Numbered from the stretch's first letter, positions 51,386 through 60,127 are shown. The stretch is 64,000 bases of DNA from CAYJAD01 sp964370015 (GCA_964370015.1 CAYJHD010000004.1:1-64000), one strand, 5' to 3'. The notes: generated by a model from the letters alone, not told the origin. A program made the numbers and translations.

Positions 51386-52720
51386 CTAGTCATGTTTTTT
51401 TGGGCAAAAGGTGAATATATAAATGGTATTTTGATGTTTGAGGGTGTGGTAAGCACCGGCAATTTTTTGCTCATGCGCCACTTGTATGCTGGAAAGACTG
51501 ACTCTTTGTTCTTGCGCGCATTGTGCTATGGCGTGATAACTTTCTAAGGTAACGGCACTCACCACCAAAAGTCCTTCTGGGGGCAATAATGCTAGGCTAC
51601 GCTCAATGATTTGCGCAATGTCTGCACCGCCACCGCCTATGAAAATTCTGTCTGGTTTGAGGTAGCTTTTATGGGGCAGAGAAGTATTTTGTTCAATAAC
51701 ATCTTCTGGTTGGGAAAGTTGGTGTAAAAAGTCCAAAGCATGACCATGATGTGCATGATAATTACTAACGCCCATGCGTGCTTGATTGGCATGTATGTGC
51801 GCCATGCGATGTTCTTTTTGTTCTACAGCCAATACATGAAGATGAGGACACAAAGCGGCGGCCTCTAAGCCTATGGAACCACTGCCAGCGCCCAAGTCCC
51901 ATAAGGTTCCCCAAGCTGGTAAGCGCAAACGAGCTAAAATAACGGCACGTACATCAGAGGCGGTGATAAGATTATTTTCGCGCTCATAATAGCTTTCCGC
52001 TAGCCCCAAGGGTAAAAGAGGGGCTGCAGGTATGGTGTCGTGTTGAGGTGCTTTGTCTTGTAAGTAGCCATAGTGGCTAGGGGGAATTACAAGTAACATA
52101 GATGTGGCGTGGCAGGTGCGCTTTGCTAATTCTCCCAAAGTATCTATATAAATATGCTCTTCTTCACTGCCAAGGCGTTCAGCCAGAACGGCCAAAGTAT
52201 TTTTGGCTTGAGGCATAAAGCTTATGAGGGCTTTGGCTATGCTTGAGGCAGGGTATTTGGTTCCCCCATAGGTGAGGGAAAAGGGCTCATTGGCAATGCG
52301 GCGCACAGGAATGCGATCTTGCGCATGTACAGAAAAAAGAGCCACATCGCTCCATGGCAGGGCTAATTTGTGAAAGAGTGCTTGAAAAGCCGTTAGATGC
52401 GGGTGAAAGGTCATGGCTTCATGTTGACGTAAACTTAGCAAGGTGCCACCTATGCCATTATACAGAGCGTCACCGGAAGCCAATACGATAACTTCCTTCC
52501 CTTGGGTGCATAATGCTAAAGCCTCTCTCGCATCCTCTCTCGCTTTGGCGGTGATGCCATGGAGCTGTTGTTCATGAGGCTTTGTATGTGGTGCATAAAG
52601 AGAGAGTAGTGTGGGAGATGCAAAAATATGGTCTGCGTTTTTAAGATATTGCACAATATTTTCGTTAACTACGAGCTCAATGCCGCAAGACATGACATGA
52701 ATATGACCTACTTTGTGCAT
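51386..52720 (-). CDS. cbiET: CbiE-CbiT fusion (precorrin-6/7 methyltransferase and decarboxylase)
   Basis: This 444-residue protein has an N-terminal CbiE part (to about 205) with LASGDALYNGIGG, and a C-terminal CbiT SAM methyltransferase (about 235-420) with WDLGAGSGSIGLEAA and RIFIGGGGADIAQI. It methylates C5 and C15 and removes the C12 acetate carboxyl, as in CobL. Its start overlaps the end of cbiD by 13 bp. Confidence 0.93.
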   Translation of the reverse strand: MHKVGHIHVMSCGIELVVNENIVQYLKNADHIFASPTLLSLYAPHTKPHEQQLHGITAKAREDAREALALCTQGKEVIVLASGDALYNGIGGTLLSLRQHEAMTFHPHLTAFQALFHKLALPWSDVALFSVHAQDRIPVRRIANEPFSLTYGGTKYPASSIAKALISFMPQAKNTLAVLAERLGSEEEHIYIDTLGELAKRTCHATSMLLVIPPSHYGYLQDKAPQHDTIPAAPLLPLGLAESYYERENNLITASDVRAVILARLRLPAWGTLWDLGAGSGSIGLEAAALCPHLHVLAVEQKEHRMAHIHANQARMGVSNYHAHHGHALDFLHQLSQPEDVIEQNTSLPHKSYLKPDRIFIGGGGADIAQIIERSLALLPPEGLLVVSAVTLESYHAIAQCAQEQRVSLSSIQVAHEQKIAGAYHTLKHQNTIYIFTFCPKKHD

Positions 52721-54000
52721 ATGTCCTGCTCCTTATGTAAGAAATAGTCTGGCCCTATGTGGGCTTCTGTTTGAGGTGTGGCGTTGTGTGCTTTTGATGT
52801 AATACTTTTTATGGAAGGCAGTATTTTTTTAAGAGAATACTTTTTGTTTTGCGGTACAGCTAGGCTCTTTTCAAACAGGAAAGCACCTTGAAAGTCAAAA
52901 AGCACTATACGCAATGTTGTGGCAATGGTGGTAAAGGTCGCCAATTGTTCCAAAGCTTGTTCTGCCAATTGATGTAAAATGTCTAAGCGCGCGTGTTCGG
53001 GAATGGAGAGCAAAGCTTCACGAATGGTGACACTGTGAGCAAGAGCTTTATGTAACTGCTTTGCTTGTGGCAAATGTTTTTGCACAGCGGTGCGTATAAG
53101 GCTCATGTCTTGTTGTACTTTATGGGCATGGGTGTTTTCAAATCCTGCCGCGTATTTACAAAGCTTGCCCGGCATGCAGGCTATGGAAATTTCTTGCATA
53201 TTATAAGCGCAGGCATGTTGTATGCTGATGGCAATAAAATCTGCAATGCAGGTAAAAGCTGTGGCAGCTAAGTGCGGAAGGTATTTTTTGGCACCTTTTT
53301 GCGTGCGTCCTCCGGTGCAAAAAACCATGCTCTTGCCGCCTTCTTGATGATGTGAGCGTACGCAAATATGTATGGTGGCCACATGGGCATCATGGCTGAA
53401 AGGGCGCACAAGTCCCGTACTGCCTAAAATGGAAATCCCCCCCTCAATGCCAAGATGGGCGTTAAGGCTTTGCTTTGCTTTTTTGAGCCCATCCACCACG
53501 CCAAAGCACAAAAGCCATACTCCGGCCTGCATGCCATTATCATGCAGATTTTTCATGAGCATTTCAAGCGGGCCTGTATTTATGGCCCACTTACCCTGCT
53601 GGCAATCTAAGCCAAGGCGCGTACAAGTGCCCACACCTTCCATGGCGTGTACTATAAGTGTGGCTTTGCCCACATGTAGGATATAATCTTTATTCTGGGC
53701 TTCATGAAGCTCAGCCTTACGTATGCGACCGTAAAAAATGGCCTTATGCGTGCAATCTGGATCATCTCCACCGTCTTTTTTCACCGCAAGCATGTTGTGT
53801 ACTTTTTCTGGGAGAAGTGGAATATGGCGCAAGCGACCGTCTAAAAACTCCACTGGCACGTAAGTACGAGGCGAGGATGTGGGATGATGTTGTTCAAGCC
53901 AAGAGGCAAGAGCCACCGCGCACATGCTGGCACCGGTGGAAAATCCCCAGCGTAGGGCTTTTGTTTTTTGCTTTTGTTCTTGTGTCATGTGTAACAGCAT
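52708..54000 (-). CDS. cbiD: Cobalt-precorrin-5B C1-methyltransferase CbiD
   Basis: The 430-residue protein has the CbiD N-terminal signature RWGFSTGASMCAVA and the conserved DGGDDPDCT motif, then GTCTRLGLDC and GSTGLVRPFS. It methylates C1 of the ring-contracted precursor in the anaerobic pathway. A second start four codons on (53988) is possible. The gene overlaps cbiET and lies 26 bp after cbiC. Confidence 0.93.
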   Translation of the reverse strand: MLLHMTQEQKQKTKALRWGFSTGASMCAVALASWLEQHHPTSSPRTYVPVEFLDGRLRHIPLLPEKVHNMLAVKKDGGDDPDCTHKAIFYGRIRKAELHEAQNKDYILHVGKATLIVHAMEGVGTCTRLGLDCQQGKWAINTGPLEMLMKNLHDNGMQAGVWLLCFGVVDGLKKAKQSLNAHLGIEGGISILGSTGLVRPFSHDAHVATIHICVRSHHQEGGKSMVFCTGGRTQKGAKKYLPHLAATAFTCIADFIAISIQHACAYNMQEISIACMPGKLCKYAAGFENTHAHKVQQDMSLIRTAVQKHLPQAKQLHKALAHSVTIREALLSIPEHARLDILHQLAEQALEQLATFTTIATTLRIVLFDFQGAFLFEKSLAVPQNKKYSLKKILPSIKSITSKAHNATPQTEAHIGPDYFLHKEQDICTK

Positions 54001-54026
54001 CCGTTCATTTTAGGGGCTATTTGAGT

Positions 54027-54689
54027 TTAAAATACCGGTGAATCGTCGGTAAAATACTCCATAATGGCGTGCAAGGTTGTCACCGCCAAGGCAGAGCCGC
54101 CACGTCGCCCTTGTAATACAATTTGCGGCACAGGACAGGATTGTAAAAGTTCCTTTGATTCAACAACATTCACAAATCCCACCGGCATGCCAACAACCAA
54201 GGCTGGGCGAACACCTTCTTCTAAAATATAGCGAGCAATACGCGCTAGAGCCAGAGGGGCATTGCCAATGAGCACAATGCCACCGTCCAATATGGGAAGA
54301 GCTTTTTCTGCGCTGCATAATGCTCGCGTAGTACCTAATTTTTTAGCGGTGGCGCTGACGTCAGAATCAGCAATATAACAATGTATGTCATCTTTGGTGT
54401 AAGCAGGATTAACCACTTGCAAACGCGCCAAGGAAAGACCGGCTTTAATCATGTTGGAATCACAATAAATGGGCGCTTTGCTCAGTAAGGCACTCTTGGC
54501 AGAGACTATGGCATCATGCTGAAATATGAGTTCTTTAACAATATGCATATCGGCTGAGGTGTGGATGAGGCGACGCGCCACACGCCACTCTTCCAAAGGC
54601 ATGTCTTTATGAAAAGTGCATTCTTCTTCAATGGTGCGAAAGCTTTCTGCTTCTATTTCTGCTGCGCTAAGATGCCAACGAATTTGCAT
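54027..54689 (-). CDS. cbiC: Cobalt-precorrin-8 methylmutase CbiC
   Basis: This 220-residue protein has RRLIHTSADMHI with H43, the catalytic histidine position of CbiC/CobH, and VVGMPVGFVNVVESKE plus LQGRRGGSALA, which are family hallmarks. It moves the methyl from C11 to C12 to give cobyrinate. AAGGAA lies before the ATG. Confidence 0.95.
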   Translation of the reverse strand: MQIRWHLSAAEIEAESFRTIEEECTFHKDMPLEEWRVARRLIHTSADMHIVKELIFQHDAIVSAKSALLSKAPIYCDSNMIKAGLSLARLQVVNPAYTKDDIHCYIADSDVSATAKKLGTTRALCSAEKALPILDGGIVLIGNAPLALARIARYILEEGVRPALVVGMPVGFVNVVESKELLQSCPVPQIVLQGRRGGSALAVTTLHAIMEYFTDDSPVF

Positions 54690-54698
54690 GGGGATTCC

Positions 54699-55964
54699 TT
54701 ATGAAGTGTGTATATAAAATACTGCGGCACCTGCGCCAAGCAAGGCCACAATAACGCGTGAAAACTGCATGGTAAAGACTATGGTGCATGCTATATTTGG
54801 GGGAAAAATAGCAAGACTTGTGGCTAAATTTCTACGCATGCTACGTATGGGATTGCCCACAGCGCTGGCCACGAGCATGGCCAGTAATATTTGAGCATTG
54901 GTGATAAGGCCTTCGGCACGTAAATGCGCCGCCACGGCTGAAGATTGAATGAGCCCACCAATTTGCGTAGCCACGATGGAAATGGCTTCAACGGGGAAAA
55001 ATTTATGTATATTTGCCGGTACAAGCTCATTCCAAAAATCAAAGGTGCCGTTTTTTAAGAGCCACTCAATGCCCAGCATGAGGGGTACGGTAATACAAGC
55101 AAGACGAAATACGAGACTTAAGGAGCGCACAAGGGCTTTTTGTATGGTGGTTTTCCAAGGTGTCACTTCAAAGTGCATTTGTTGTGTAAGGGGACTGTGT
55201 TCATAGGGCGTGTGGTTATCAAAGCGATACCTGTTCCAAATGAATACTGCTAAGATAACTATAAACCCACCTGAAAATTGTATGGAGAAAAACAAAATAC
55301 CCGGCATGCCAATGGTTAAAACCACGGGGATAATGACGCGCAACGAATGAGAAATATAGGACAAATAACTATTGGCCATGCCTCCGGCAATGAGTGCTGA
55401 GGTGCGTATATGTCCTTCTGTATGGCTGGCGACGAGCATGGTGTTGGCAGCTGCCGTAGAAACTAAAGCCGTAGGCATGGCAAGGCCAACAACCTCTGGT
55501 AATCGCGCCAACCGAGTGAGTTTACCCATGAATTTTGCTAAAAATCGATGCCAACAGCGAAGCTCTATGATAGCACCAACAAATGCGGCTATGCTTACAA
55601 TGGTGAAAAGCCGCGTAAAAGACTGGAGTTTTGTAAGAAATTTTTTCCAGAGAGACTTTTCAGCATTCTTCTTCTTGGTACTCATGGTGGCTGGAGAAGT
55701 CTTTGCTTGCGGCTTTTCTACCTCCAAGGGGGGCTGTTGTGTGCTTGGTAAAGGTTGCGCTGCTTTTTGCTGTGCGCCTGTGGTGGGCGTGGGAAGCTGT
55801 GCAACATTTTGCGTGGTTTTGGAGCTTGTAGAAGTTGAGGTGCTTCTACTACTTTCCGGCATATATGTCATGAGATAGGCCGAAAAAATAAGCGCTAAGA
55901 ATAGCCAGATGAGTTGTCCTGGCTTTTTCCACGGAGGCAATTTTGCTTTGTGCCCTTTTCTCAT
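54699..55964 (-). CDS. Nucleoside-recognition (Gate) domain membrane protein in the cob operon
   Basis: The 421-residue protein has one N-terminal helix (QLIWLFLALIFSAYLM), a 60-residue Ser/Thr/Pro/Gln linker likely outside the membrane, then helices with VGLAMPTALVSTAAANTMLV and repeated loops typical of the Gate/SpmA-like nucleoside-recognition family. Its ATGA start overlaps the cbiL stop, so it belongs to the cobalamin operon. By position it may move cobalt, a corrin intermediate or a lower-ligand base across the membrane, but that is inference. I know no characterised member in this role. Confidence 0.7.
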   Translation of the reverse strand: MRKGHKAKLPPWKKPGQLIWLFLALIFSAYLMTYMPESSRSTSTSTSSKTTQNVAQLPTPTTGAQQKAAQPLPSTQQPPLEVEKPQAKTSPATMSTKKKNAEKSLWKKFLTKLQSFTRLFTIVSIAAFVGAIIELRCWHRFLAKFMGKLTRLARLPEVVGLAMPTALVSTAAANTMLVASHTEGHIRTSALIAGGMANSYLSYISHSLRVIIPVVLTIGMPGILFFSIQFSGGFIVILAVFIWNRYRFDNHTPYEHSPLTQQMHFEVTPWKTTIQKALVRSLSLVFRLACITVPLMLGIEWLLKNGTFDFWNELVPANIHKFFPVEAISIVATQIGGLIQSSAVAAHLRAEGLITNAQILLAMLVASAVGNPIRSMRRNLATSLAIFPPNIACTIVFTMQFSRVIVALLGAGAAVFYIHTS

Positions 55965-56662
55965 TTTTTCTTCACCATCATAAGCGAATAATATATATCA
56001 TCGCGTTGTTCAATGAGGTCTAAATCTTGCAGAAGTATTTGATTTTCCATGCCAAGGCATTCGCCATAGGTTACTTCTATATGTTCTTCTTGGCGTAAAC
56101 GTTGCAATAGGGCAGCGCGGCTACGATAGGTTTTGAGTAAAATGGTGGTGGAATTTTTTGGAAAGGTAAGTGATTCTGCTGTTTCGGCTTTAAAAGAAGG
56201 AATGACGCGAAGCATTTCTTTGTCTTCCACCAAGGTTTGCTCAGCTTTTGCAGCCAATGTGGCAAAGGAAGTAATGCCAGGCACCACTTCCACGTCAACT
56301 TGGGGAAGAGCTTTTTGGATAATTTTTAAAATATACCCAAATGTGCTATAGGTTAAGGCATCACCAAGGGTGGCAAAAGCGCAATCTTTGCCCTGTTGTA
56401 AGCAATCTATGATTTCATGAGCATTTTCTTGCACTTTTGCAATGCGCACAGTGCTATCTCTTGACATACTAAAGGTTTGTAAACGTACTTCCCCTTGAGG
56501 TTTAGTAGAATTTACCACATCGAGAGAAATACTAGTACTGGCATTTTTTGAAATAACTGTGAAAATGATATCTGCTTCTTGAAGAACTTCCACAGCACGT
56601 AAAGTAAGATATTTAGGGTCGCCAGGGCCAATACTTACGCCAAATAATTTACCAAGTTTCAT
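55961..56662 (-). CDS. cbiL: Cobalt-precorrin-2 C20-methyltransferase CbiL
   Basis: This 233-residue class III SAM methyltransferase has FGVSIGPGDPKYLTLRAV at the start, CAFATLGDALTYSTFGY and VEVVPGITSFATLAA. It is the first committed methylation after cobalt insertion by CbiK. AAAGGT precedes its ATG. A 153-bp gap with a long hairpin separates it from cbiK upstream, and the permease gene overlaps its stop by 4 nt. Confidence 0.93.
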   Translation of the reverse strand: MKLGKLFGVSIGPGDPKYLTLRAVEVLQEADIIFTVISKNASTSISLDVVNSTKPQGEVRLQTFSMSRDSTVRIAKVQENAHEIIDCLQQGKDCAFATLGDALTYSTFGYILKIIQKALPQVDVEVVPGITSFATLAAKAEQTLVEDKEMLRVIPSFKAETAESLTFPKNSTTILLKTYRSRAALLQRLRQEEHIEVTYGECLGMENQILLQDLDLIEQRDDIYYSLMMVKKK

Positions 56663-56712
56663 TGTATACCTTTATAGCGAACATGTCGTAGCATGTATAA
56701 GAGTATGAGAGC

Positions 56713-56761
56713 ACTTGCAACCTTATGTTAAGTCTTTTGCTATTTAAACAAGGTTGCAAGT
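56713..56761 (-). repeat. 12-bp inverted repeat between cbiK and cbiL
   Basis: ACTTGCAACCTT (56713-56724) is the exact complement of AAGGTTGCAAGT (56750-56761), 25 nt apart. In RNA it forms a stable hairpin without a following T run, so RNA processing, stability or protein binding is more likely than termination. Confidence 0.5.
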
Positions 56762-56815
56762 AAAAGATGAGACGCTATCTCTTGGCTGAGCAAACACTAC
56801 ATCATGAGAGAGGTT

Positions 56816-57691
56816 TTAGTCAGCCTTGACTATGGGAGCAAGGTCTAGATAGGCATCTTTAGCATGGCGTAGGTAAATATCACGAATGCCTTGTAATTGC
56901 CCTAACCCCACCACATTTTGACGTACTTCAAAGCCTTCTTTTTTCAAGATGGAAGCCCAAGAGTCTTCTTCAGGTCCCACAAGATCGTTGACGGCATGGT
57001 CGCCGGCCACAATCATAAATGGCATGAGCCAGACAGTTTTTACTTTGCTAGCTTTTAAGGTGGCAAGAGTGTGATCGAAAGAAAGGCCACCTTCTACGCA
57101 GGCAAGATGTACATTTTTATCGGCTGCAGTGAAGGCATTGGCTGTGGCTAAAAGCACTAAGTCGCCGGGACCATGGTTGTTTCCATGTCCCATAAGCACC
57201 ACAGCTTCGTGGCTTTTGCGCTCAGCAGGTATGGAGGCGAGAACTACTTTCACAGTGTCATCTAGGTCTCTTTTGGAAACCAGTAGGGGGTCGCCAAGTT
57301 TGGCTGAGGTGAAACGAGTGGGGTTATTGATGATATTTCTTACCATCATACGCTCTGTTTCCATAAACTCTGCAGCAGGGGCCACGTGAAAGGATTGCAC
57401 GGTGAGGTTGGTAACGCCTTTTTGCGCTAAAGCATTAAGGCCTTCCTCTATGGAAAAGACATGCGTGCCTTGTTTTTTAAGTTTTTTACGAATAATTTCT
57501 GAAGTGTAAGCCACAACTATGGGGCCTTGCGCGCCATAGGCTTTGTTAAAATCGGTTTCGAGGGCATCCAAGGCTACTTTAGCACTGGGGACGGTTGTGC
57601 CAAACATGACCAATAAGATGCCATCTTTGGCTAAAACAGGACTTGCGGTAAAAAGGACGCACGTTAAGAGTAAAAGACAAAAGCGTTTCAT
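56816..57691 (-). CDS. cbiK: Exported cobaltochelatase CbiK
   Basis: This product of about 291 residues starts with a signal peptide (MKRFCLLLLTCVLFTASPVLA) and has the CbiK motifs VMFGTTVPSA, FHVAPAAEFME with the metal-contact histidine, VLMGHGNNHGPGD and LMPFMIVAGDHA. CbiK inserts cobalt into sirohydrochlorin in the anaerobic pathway. An exported form (CbiKP) is known in Desulfovibrio vulgaris next to a cytosolic one, and its job may be more in metal or tetrapyrrole trafficking. AAGGAG precedes ATG 57691; the frame back to 57739 is not used. It begins the cobalamin run. Confidence 0.9.
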   Translation of the reverse strand: MKRFCLLLLTCVLFTASPVLAKDGILLVMFGTTVPSAKVALDALETDFNKAYGAQGPIVVAYTSEIIRKKLKKQGTHVFSIEEGLNALAQKGVTNLTVQSFHVAPAAEFMETERMMVRNIINNPTRFTSAKLGDPLLVSKRDLDDTVKVVLASIPAERKSHEAVVLMGHGNNHGPGDLVLLATANAFTAADKNVHLACVEGGLSFDHTLATLKASKVKTVWLMPFMIVAGDHAVNDLVGPEEDSWASILKKEGFEVRQNVVGLGQLQGIRDIYLRHAKDAYLDLAPIVKAD

Positions 57692-57723
57692 GAGGCTCCT
57701 TCGACCTAAACATCGTAGGTCTA

Positions 57724-57744
57724 AAAGTATGCTTTGCATACTTT
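57724..57744 (-). promoter_or_regulatory. Palindromic operator-like site upstream of cbiK
   Basis: AAAGTATGC-TTT-GCATACTTT is a perfect 9-3-9 inverted repeat, 33 bp before the cbiK start. A TATATAAA-like stretch touches it on the promoter side. GACCT/AGGTC arms in the leader (57700-57720) form another small hairpin. Position and symmetry suggest binding by a dimeric regulator, possibly metal- or redox-responsive (inference). Confidence 0.45.
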
Positions 57745-58177
57745 ATATAATATTTTAGGCTGGTTCCCGACTATAATGTTTATAAAACAAAAAACATCTT
57801 TACGGTTGCGAGTCAGCGTCGATTTTCACGAACTTCCCAATCAAGTAAAAGCTACACCTAAAATCAGTTACACAGTGTCTTCTAGGGCGTATAAAATATT
57901 GCGCACAAAGTAGCAAGTTCTTTTTACATGCTGTCATAATTCATTTTATGTAAAGTACATTTTTAAATTTATATAATAGAATATATATAAATATAAAAAG
58001 TAGTGTACGTATATTTCACCTGCGCATGCGATGAGCGTAAAAGTAAAGATTTTAATGCTGGCGTGTTGAAAACGTCCTATAGATAGGTAAGATATGGACG
58101 TTTATAAGTAGTTTTATTTGGGATGATATATTAATATACATAATATATTTGATAATATTTGTGTAAAAAATGTTGAA
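57745..58177. other. Intergenic DNA between cbiK and the next gene
   Basis: No gene is supported in these 433 bp. The part from 57900 to 58020 is very AT-rich. AAACGTCC (58070-58077) and GGACGTTT (58096-58103) form an inverted repeat that, on the minus strand, is followed by TTTTC and may end transcription of the 58178-58504 gene. I saw no cobalamin riboswitch. Confidence 0.4.
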
Positions 58178-58504
58178 TCAACCTCCAAATCTCCCAGAGC
58201 CGTGTCCCATGCGATTTACATCGGCATGTTCAAAAGAGTCCAATGTATATAAACGAATTTTATTACTACGCGGAAATTCTCGCTTTAATAAGGTTTTTAA
58301 TAGTTTTTTTATTTTTTCTGCCGTTAACCCTTCCCATGTTTCTTCGTGAAAGCCACGTTCCACCACAGTGAAGCTGTCATTTCCTGTGCAGATAATAGCA
58401 ACGGAGCGATTGCGTTTAAACGTTCGCATATCAAGACATTGACCATTTTGCAGTTTATCAAGGCGTTCCATAACTGTGGGGATAATACTTGCTTTATCAT
58501 TCAT
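58178..58504 (-). CDS. Small hypothetical protein
   Basis: The 108-residue protein is charged and soluble, with no signal peptide and no recognised domain. Features are an N-terminal helix (PTVMERLDKLQNGQ), a strand pair (RSVAIICTGNDSFTVVERGF) and a basic stretch (AEKIKKLLKTLLKREFPRS). Its ATG lies exactly where the transposase remnant on the other strand begins, so its promoter must lie in DNA of the old insertion. It is not broken and may still be made. Confidence 0.55.
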   Translation of the reverse strand: MNDKASIIPTVMERLDKLQNGQCLDMRTFKRNRSVAIICTGNDSFTVVERGFHEETWEGLTAEKIKKLLKTLLKREFPRSNKIRLYTLDSFEHADVNRMGHGSGRFGG

Positions 58505-58780
58505 TATTTTGTCCAGAAATTAAAAAAGAGTGCCGACAATGGATTTATAAGCTTTTTGAAAAAAATGGAAGAATTGAAACAATCAAGCGTTGCCCCATTA
58601 AAAACATTGGGAAAAACGCTTTTTAACTGGAAAGAAGAAGTAGCCAGAATGTTTCGCTTTAGTAAAAATAATGGCATCACAGAAGGCTTTCATCGAAAAA
58701 TGAAACTTATCCAGCGAAGAGCTTACGGTTTTAAGAACTTTGAAAATTACCGTTTGCGCGTTCGGGTGCTTTGTTGTTAG
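58505..58780 (+). pseudogene. 3' remnant of an ISL3-family transposase gene
   Basis: The last about 90 codons read as the C-terminus of ISL3-type DDE transposases: SKNNGITEGFHRKMK and LIQRRAYGFKNFENYRLRV, with the catalytic Glu in TEGFH, then a normal stop. Nearly 300 residues of the N-terminal part are missing, so it cannot be active. It looks like the scar of an insertion deleted from its left side. No terminal repeats were identified. Confidence 0.8.
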
Positions 58781-58885
58781 GGAGAAGAGAGGCTAGAGCT
58801 GGAGCTTGTGACATCAATTTACGCTCCTTGAAATGAAAATTTTTAACCGTTAGAAAACACATACCGGGTCTTAGTGCCCCTATCT

Positions 58886-58917
58886 TTGGTGAAGAACCCA
58901 CCAGCCTAGCGGGAGGT
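58886..58917 (+). terminator. Terminator-like structure after the transposase remnant
   Basis: AACCCACC-AGCCTAGC-GGGAGGTT can form an imperfect hairpin followed by a run of seven T. Its core CCACCAGCCTAGC is also in the terminator at 20-46, so it may be a shared or copied element. Confidence 0.4.
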
Positions 58918-58925
58918 TTTTTTCC

Positions 58926-58960
58926 ATAAAAAAAGGGACTAGGTTTTGACCTAATCCCTT
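58926..58960 (-). terminator. Rho-independent terminator of tRNA-Leu
   Basis: On the minus strand AAGGGATTAGGT and ACCTAGTCCCTT form a 12-bp stem with one G-U pair and a CAAA loop, followed by seven T. It lies just past the 3' end of the tRNA gene. Confidence 0.88.
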
Positions 58961-58969
58961 GTATTTACT

Positions 58970-59056
58970 TGGTACCGGGAGCGAGACTTGAACTCGCAAG
59001 AGGTTGCCCTCGGCGGATTTTGAGTCCGCTGCGTCTACCAATTCCACCATCCCGGC
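58970..59056 (-). tRNA. tRNA-Leu(CAA)
   Basis: On the minus strand GCCGGGA (from 59056) pairs with TCCCGGT with a G-U first pair. The anticodon stem-loop GCGGA-CTCAAAA-TCCGC gives CAA, the variable arm GAGGGCAACCTC marks class II, and the T arm is GCGAGTTCAAGTCTCGC. CCA is encoded. It reads UUG codons. Confidence 0.95.
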
Positions 59057-59334
59057 GTCATCACGAAGAGAGTTATGTCACCGTTTGGCAATTTGGTCAA
59101 GCGTTTTTTTATAAAAAAATTAAAAAAAGTAAGACTCAAGAAGAGGTTTTTTGTATCTTGTTTAAAATATAGATTTTTTACAAAATACTGCTGCTAAAAA
59201 TGTTTTTGTGAAAAATATATCTAGTTAATCAATATATTACGCTTTTCAATATGTCTTTTTTATGTTACAAAAACTAATTAGAAAATTTTTGCGATTAAAA
59301 TTTGGTTTAACTTTTTTTCCCAAGGAAGGTCCCT

Positions 59335-60120
59335 TTGCAAAAACGATACACCCCTGTTTTAGTCTTTGCAGTTATTCTAGCTTTGGTAGCTGCTGTGGGC
59401 TATTTTATGCCAGAACCTGTAAAAGCCGTTCCAGAGCGTATCCTTTTGGATAATGCGGCCGGAAAAGTTGTGTTCAATCATCAAAAGCATCTTGCAGGCG
59501 ATAATATCCCGTGTGCCAGCTGTCACCATGAAATGATCGTGGAAAAAGAAGCTGTGATTTCGTGTGGAACTTGCCACGGCGTTGCTTACGATGAAACTTT
59601 CCGTACCACTCATGCTCAGACCATGAAAGGACCCGATGCATGTGCTACCTGTCACCATATGGAGTTCGCCTCTAAAGTTGATTGGACGCATACGGCGCAT
59701 GCCGAGGACTATGGTTTGGACTGTACTTCGTGTCACCATGAAGACACAGATATTGAACCTGAACCACAAAACTGTGCCAACTGTCATGAAAGCACTGGTG
59801 ATGAAGCTATGCCTTCCTTACGCGATGCTGTGCACGTAAAGTGTCAATCTTGCCATGAGGACATGTTTGCCAACGGTATTAAAGACTGTGCATCATGCCA
59901 TACCACCATCGATAATAGAGATAGGCTGAAAAAAGAAGGTGCTGCTACCTTTAAGCTCAATGAAATGTACGCCGATTGCGCCACATGTCATACAGAAAAG
60001 CCAGCGGATCTTATCCCCAATCGCATGGGTGCCTATCATGGTCAGTGTATCACTTGCCATAGTGATGTAGGCAAAGGCCCTTACACTCCAGAACAATGCA
60101 GCCAATGCCACACCAAGTGA
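59335..60120 (+). CDS. Exported decaheme cytochrome c of the Rnf operon
   Basis: This 261-residue protein has an N-terminal helix (VLVFAVILALVAAVGYF) and ten CxxCH heme sites: CASCH, CGTCH, CATCH, CTSCH, CANCH, CQSCH, CASCH, CATCH, CITCH, CSQCH. The helix may be an uncut anchor or a signal peptide; the hemes lie in the periplasm. Translation starts at TTG after AAGGAAGG. It sits 7 bp before rnfC, the layout known in Desulfovibrio, where it should exchange electrons between Rnf and the periplasmic cytochrome c3 pool. The first heme pairs resemble class III cytochrome repeats. Confidence 0.92.
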   Translation: MQKRYTPVLVFAVILALVAAVGYFMPEPVKAVPERILLDNAAGKVVFNHQKHLAGDNIPCASCHHEMIVEKEAVISCGTCHGVAYDETFRTTHAQTMKGPDACATCHHMEFASKVDWTHTAHAEDYGLDCTSCHHEDTDIEPEPQNCANCHESTGDEAMPSLRDAVHVKCQSCHEDMFANGIKDCASCHTTIDNRDRLKKEGAATFKLNEMYADCATCHTEKPADLIPNRMGAYHGQCITCHSDVGKGPYTPEQCSQCHTK

Positions 60121-60127
60121 GTTTAGT

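Noticed and set aside
57692..58177. Cobalamin riboswitch ahead of the cobalamin operon
   Set aside because: No B12-box-like GCCACTG core was seen on the coding strand; only the palindrome and small hairpins are present.
58346..58504. A plus-strand extension of the transposase fragment
   Set aside because: Upstream of 58505 the frame is antisense to the 108-codon gene and shows no transposase similarity.
59180..59260. Rex-type operator before the Rnf operon
   Set aside because: Only one half-site like TTGTGAA is present near 59208; the inverted second half is absent.
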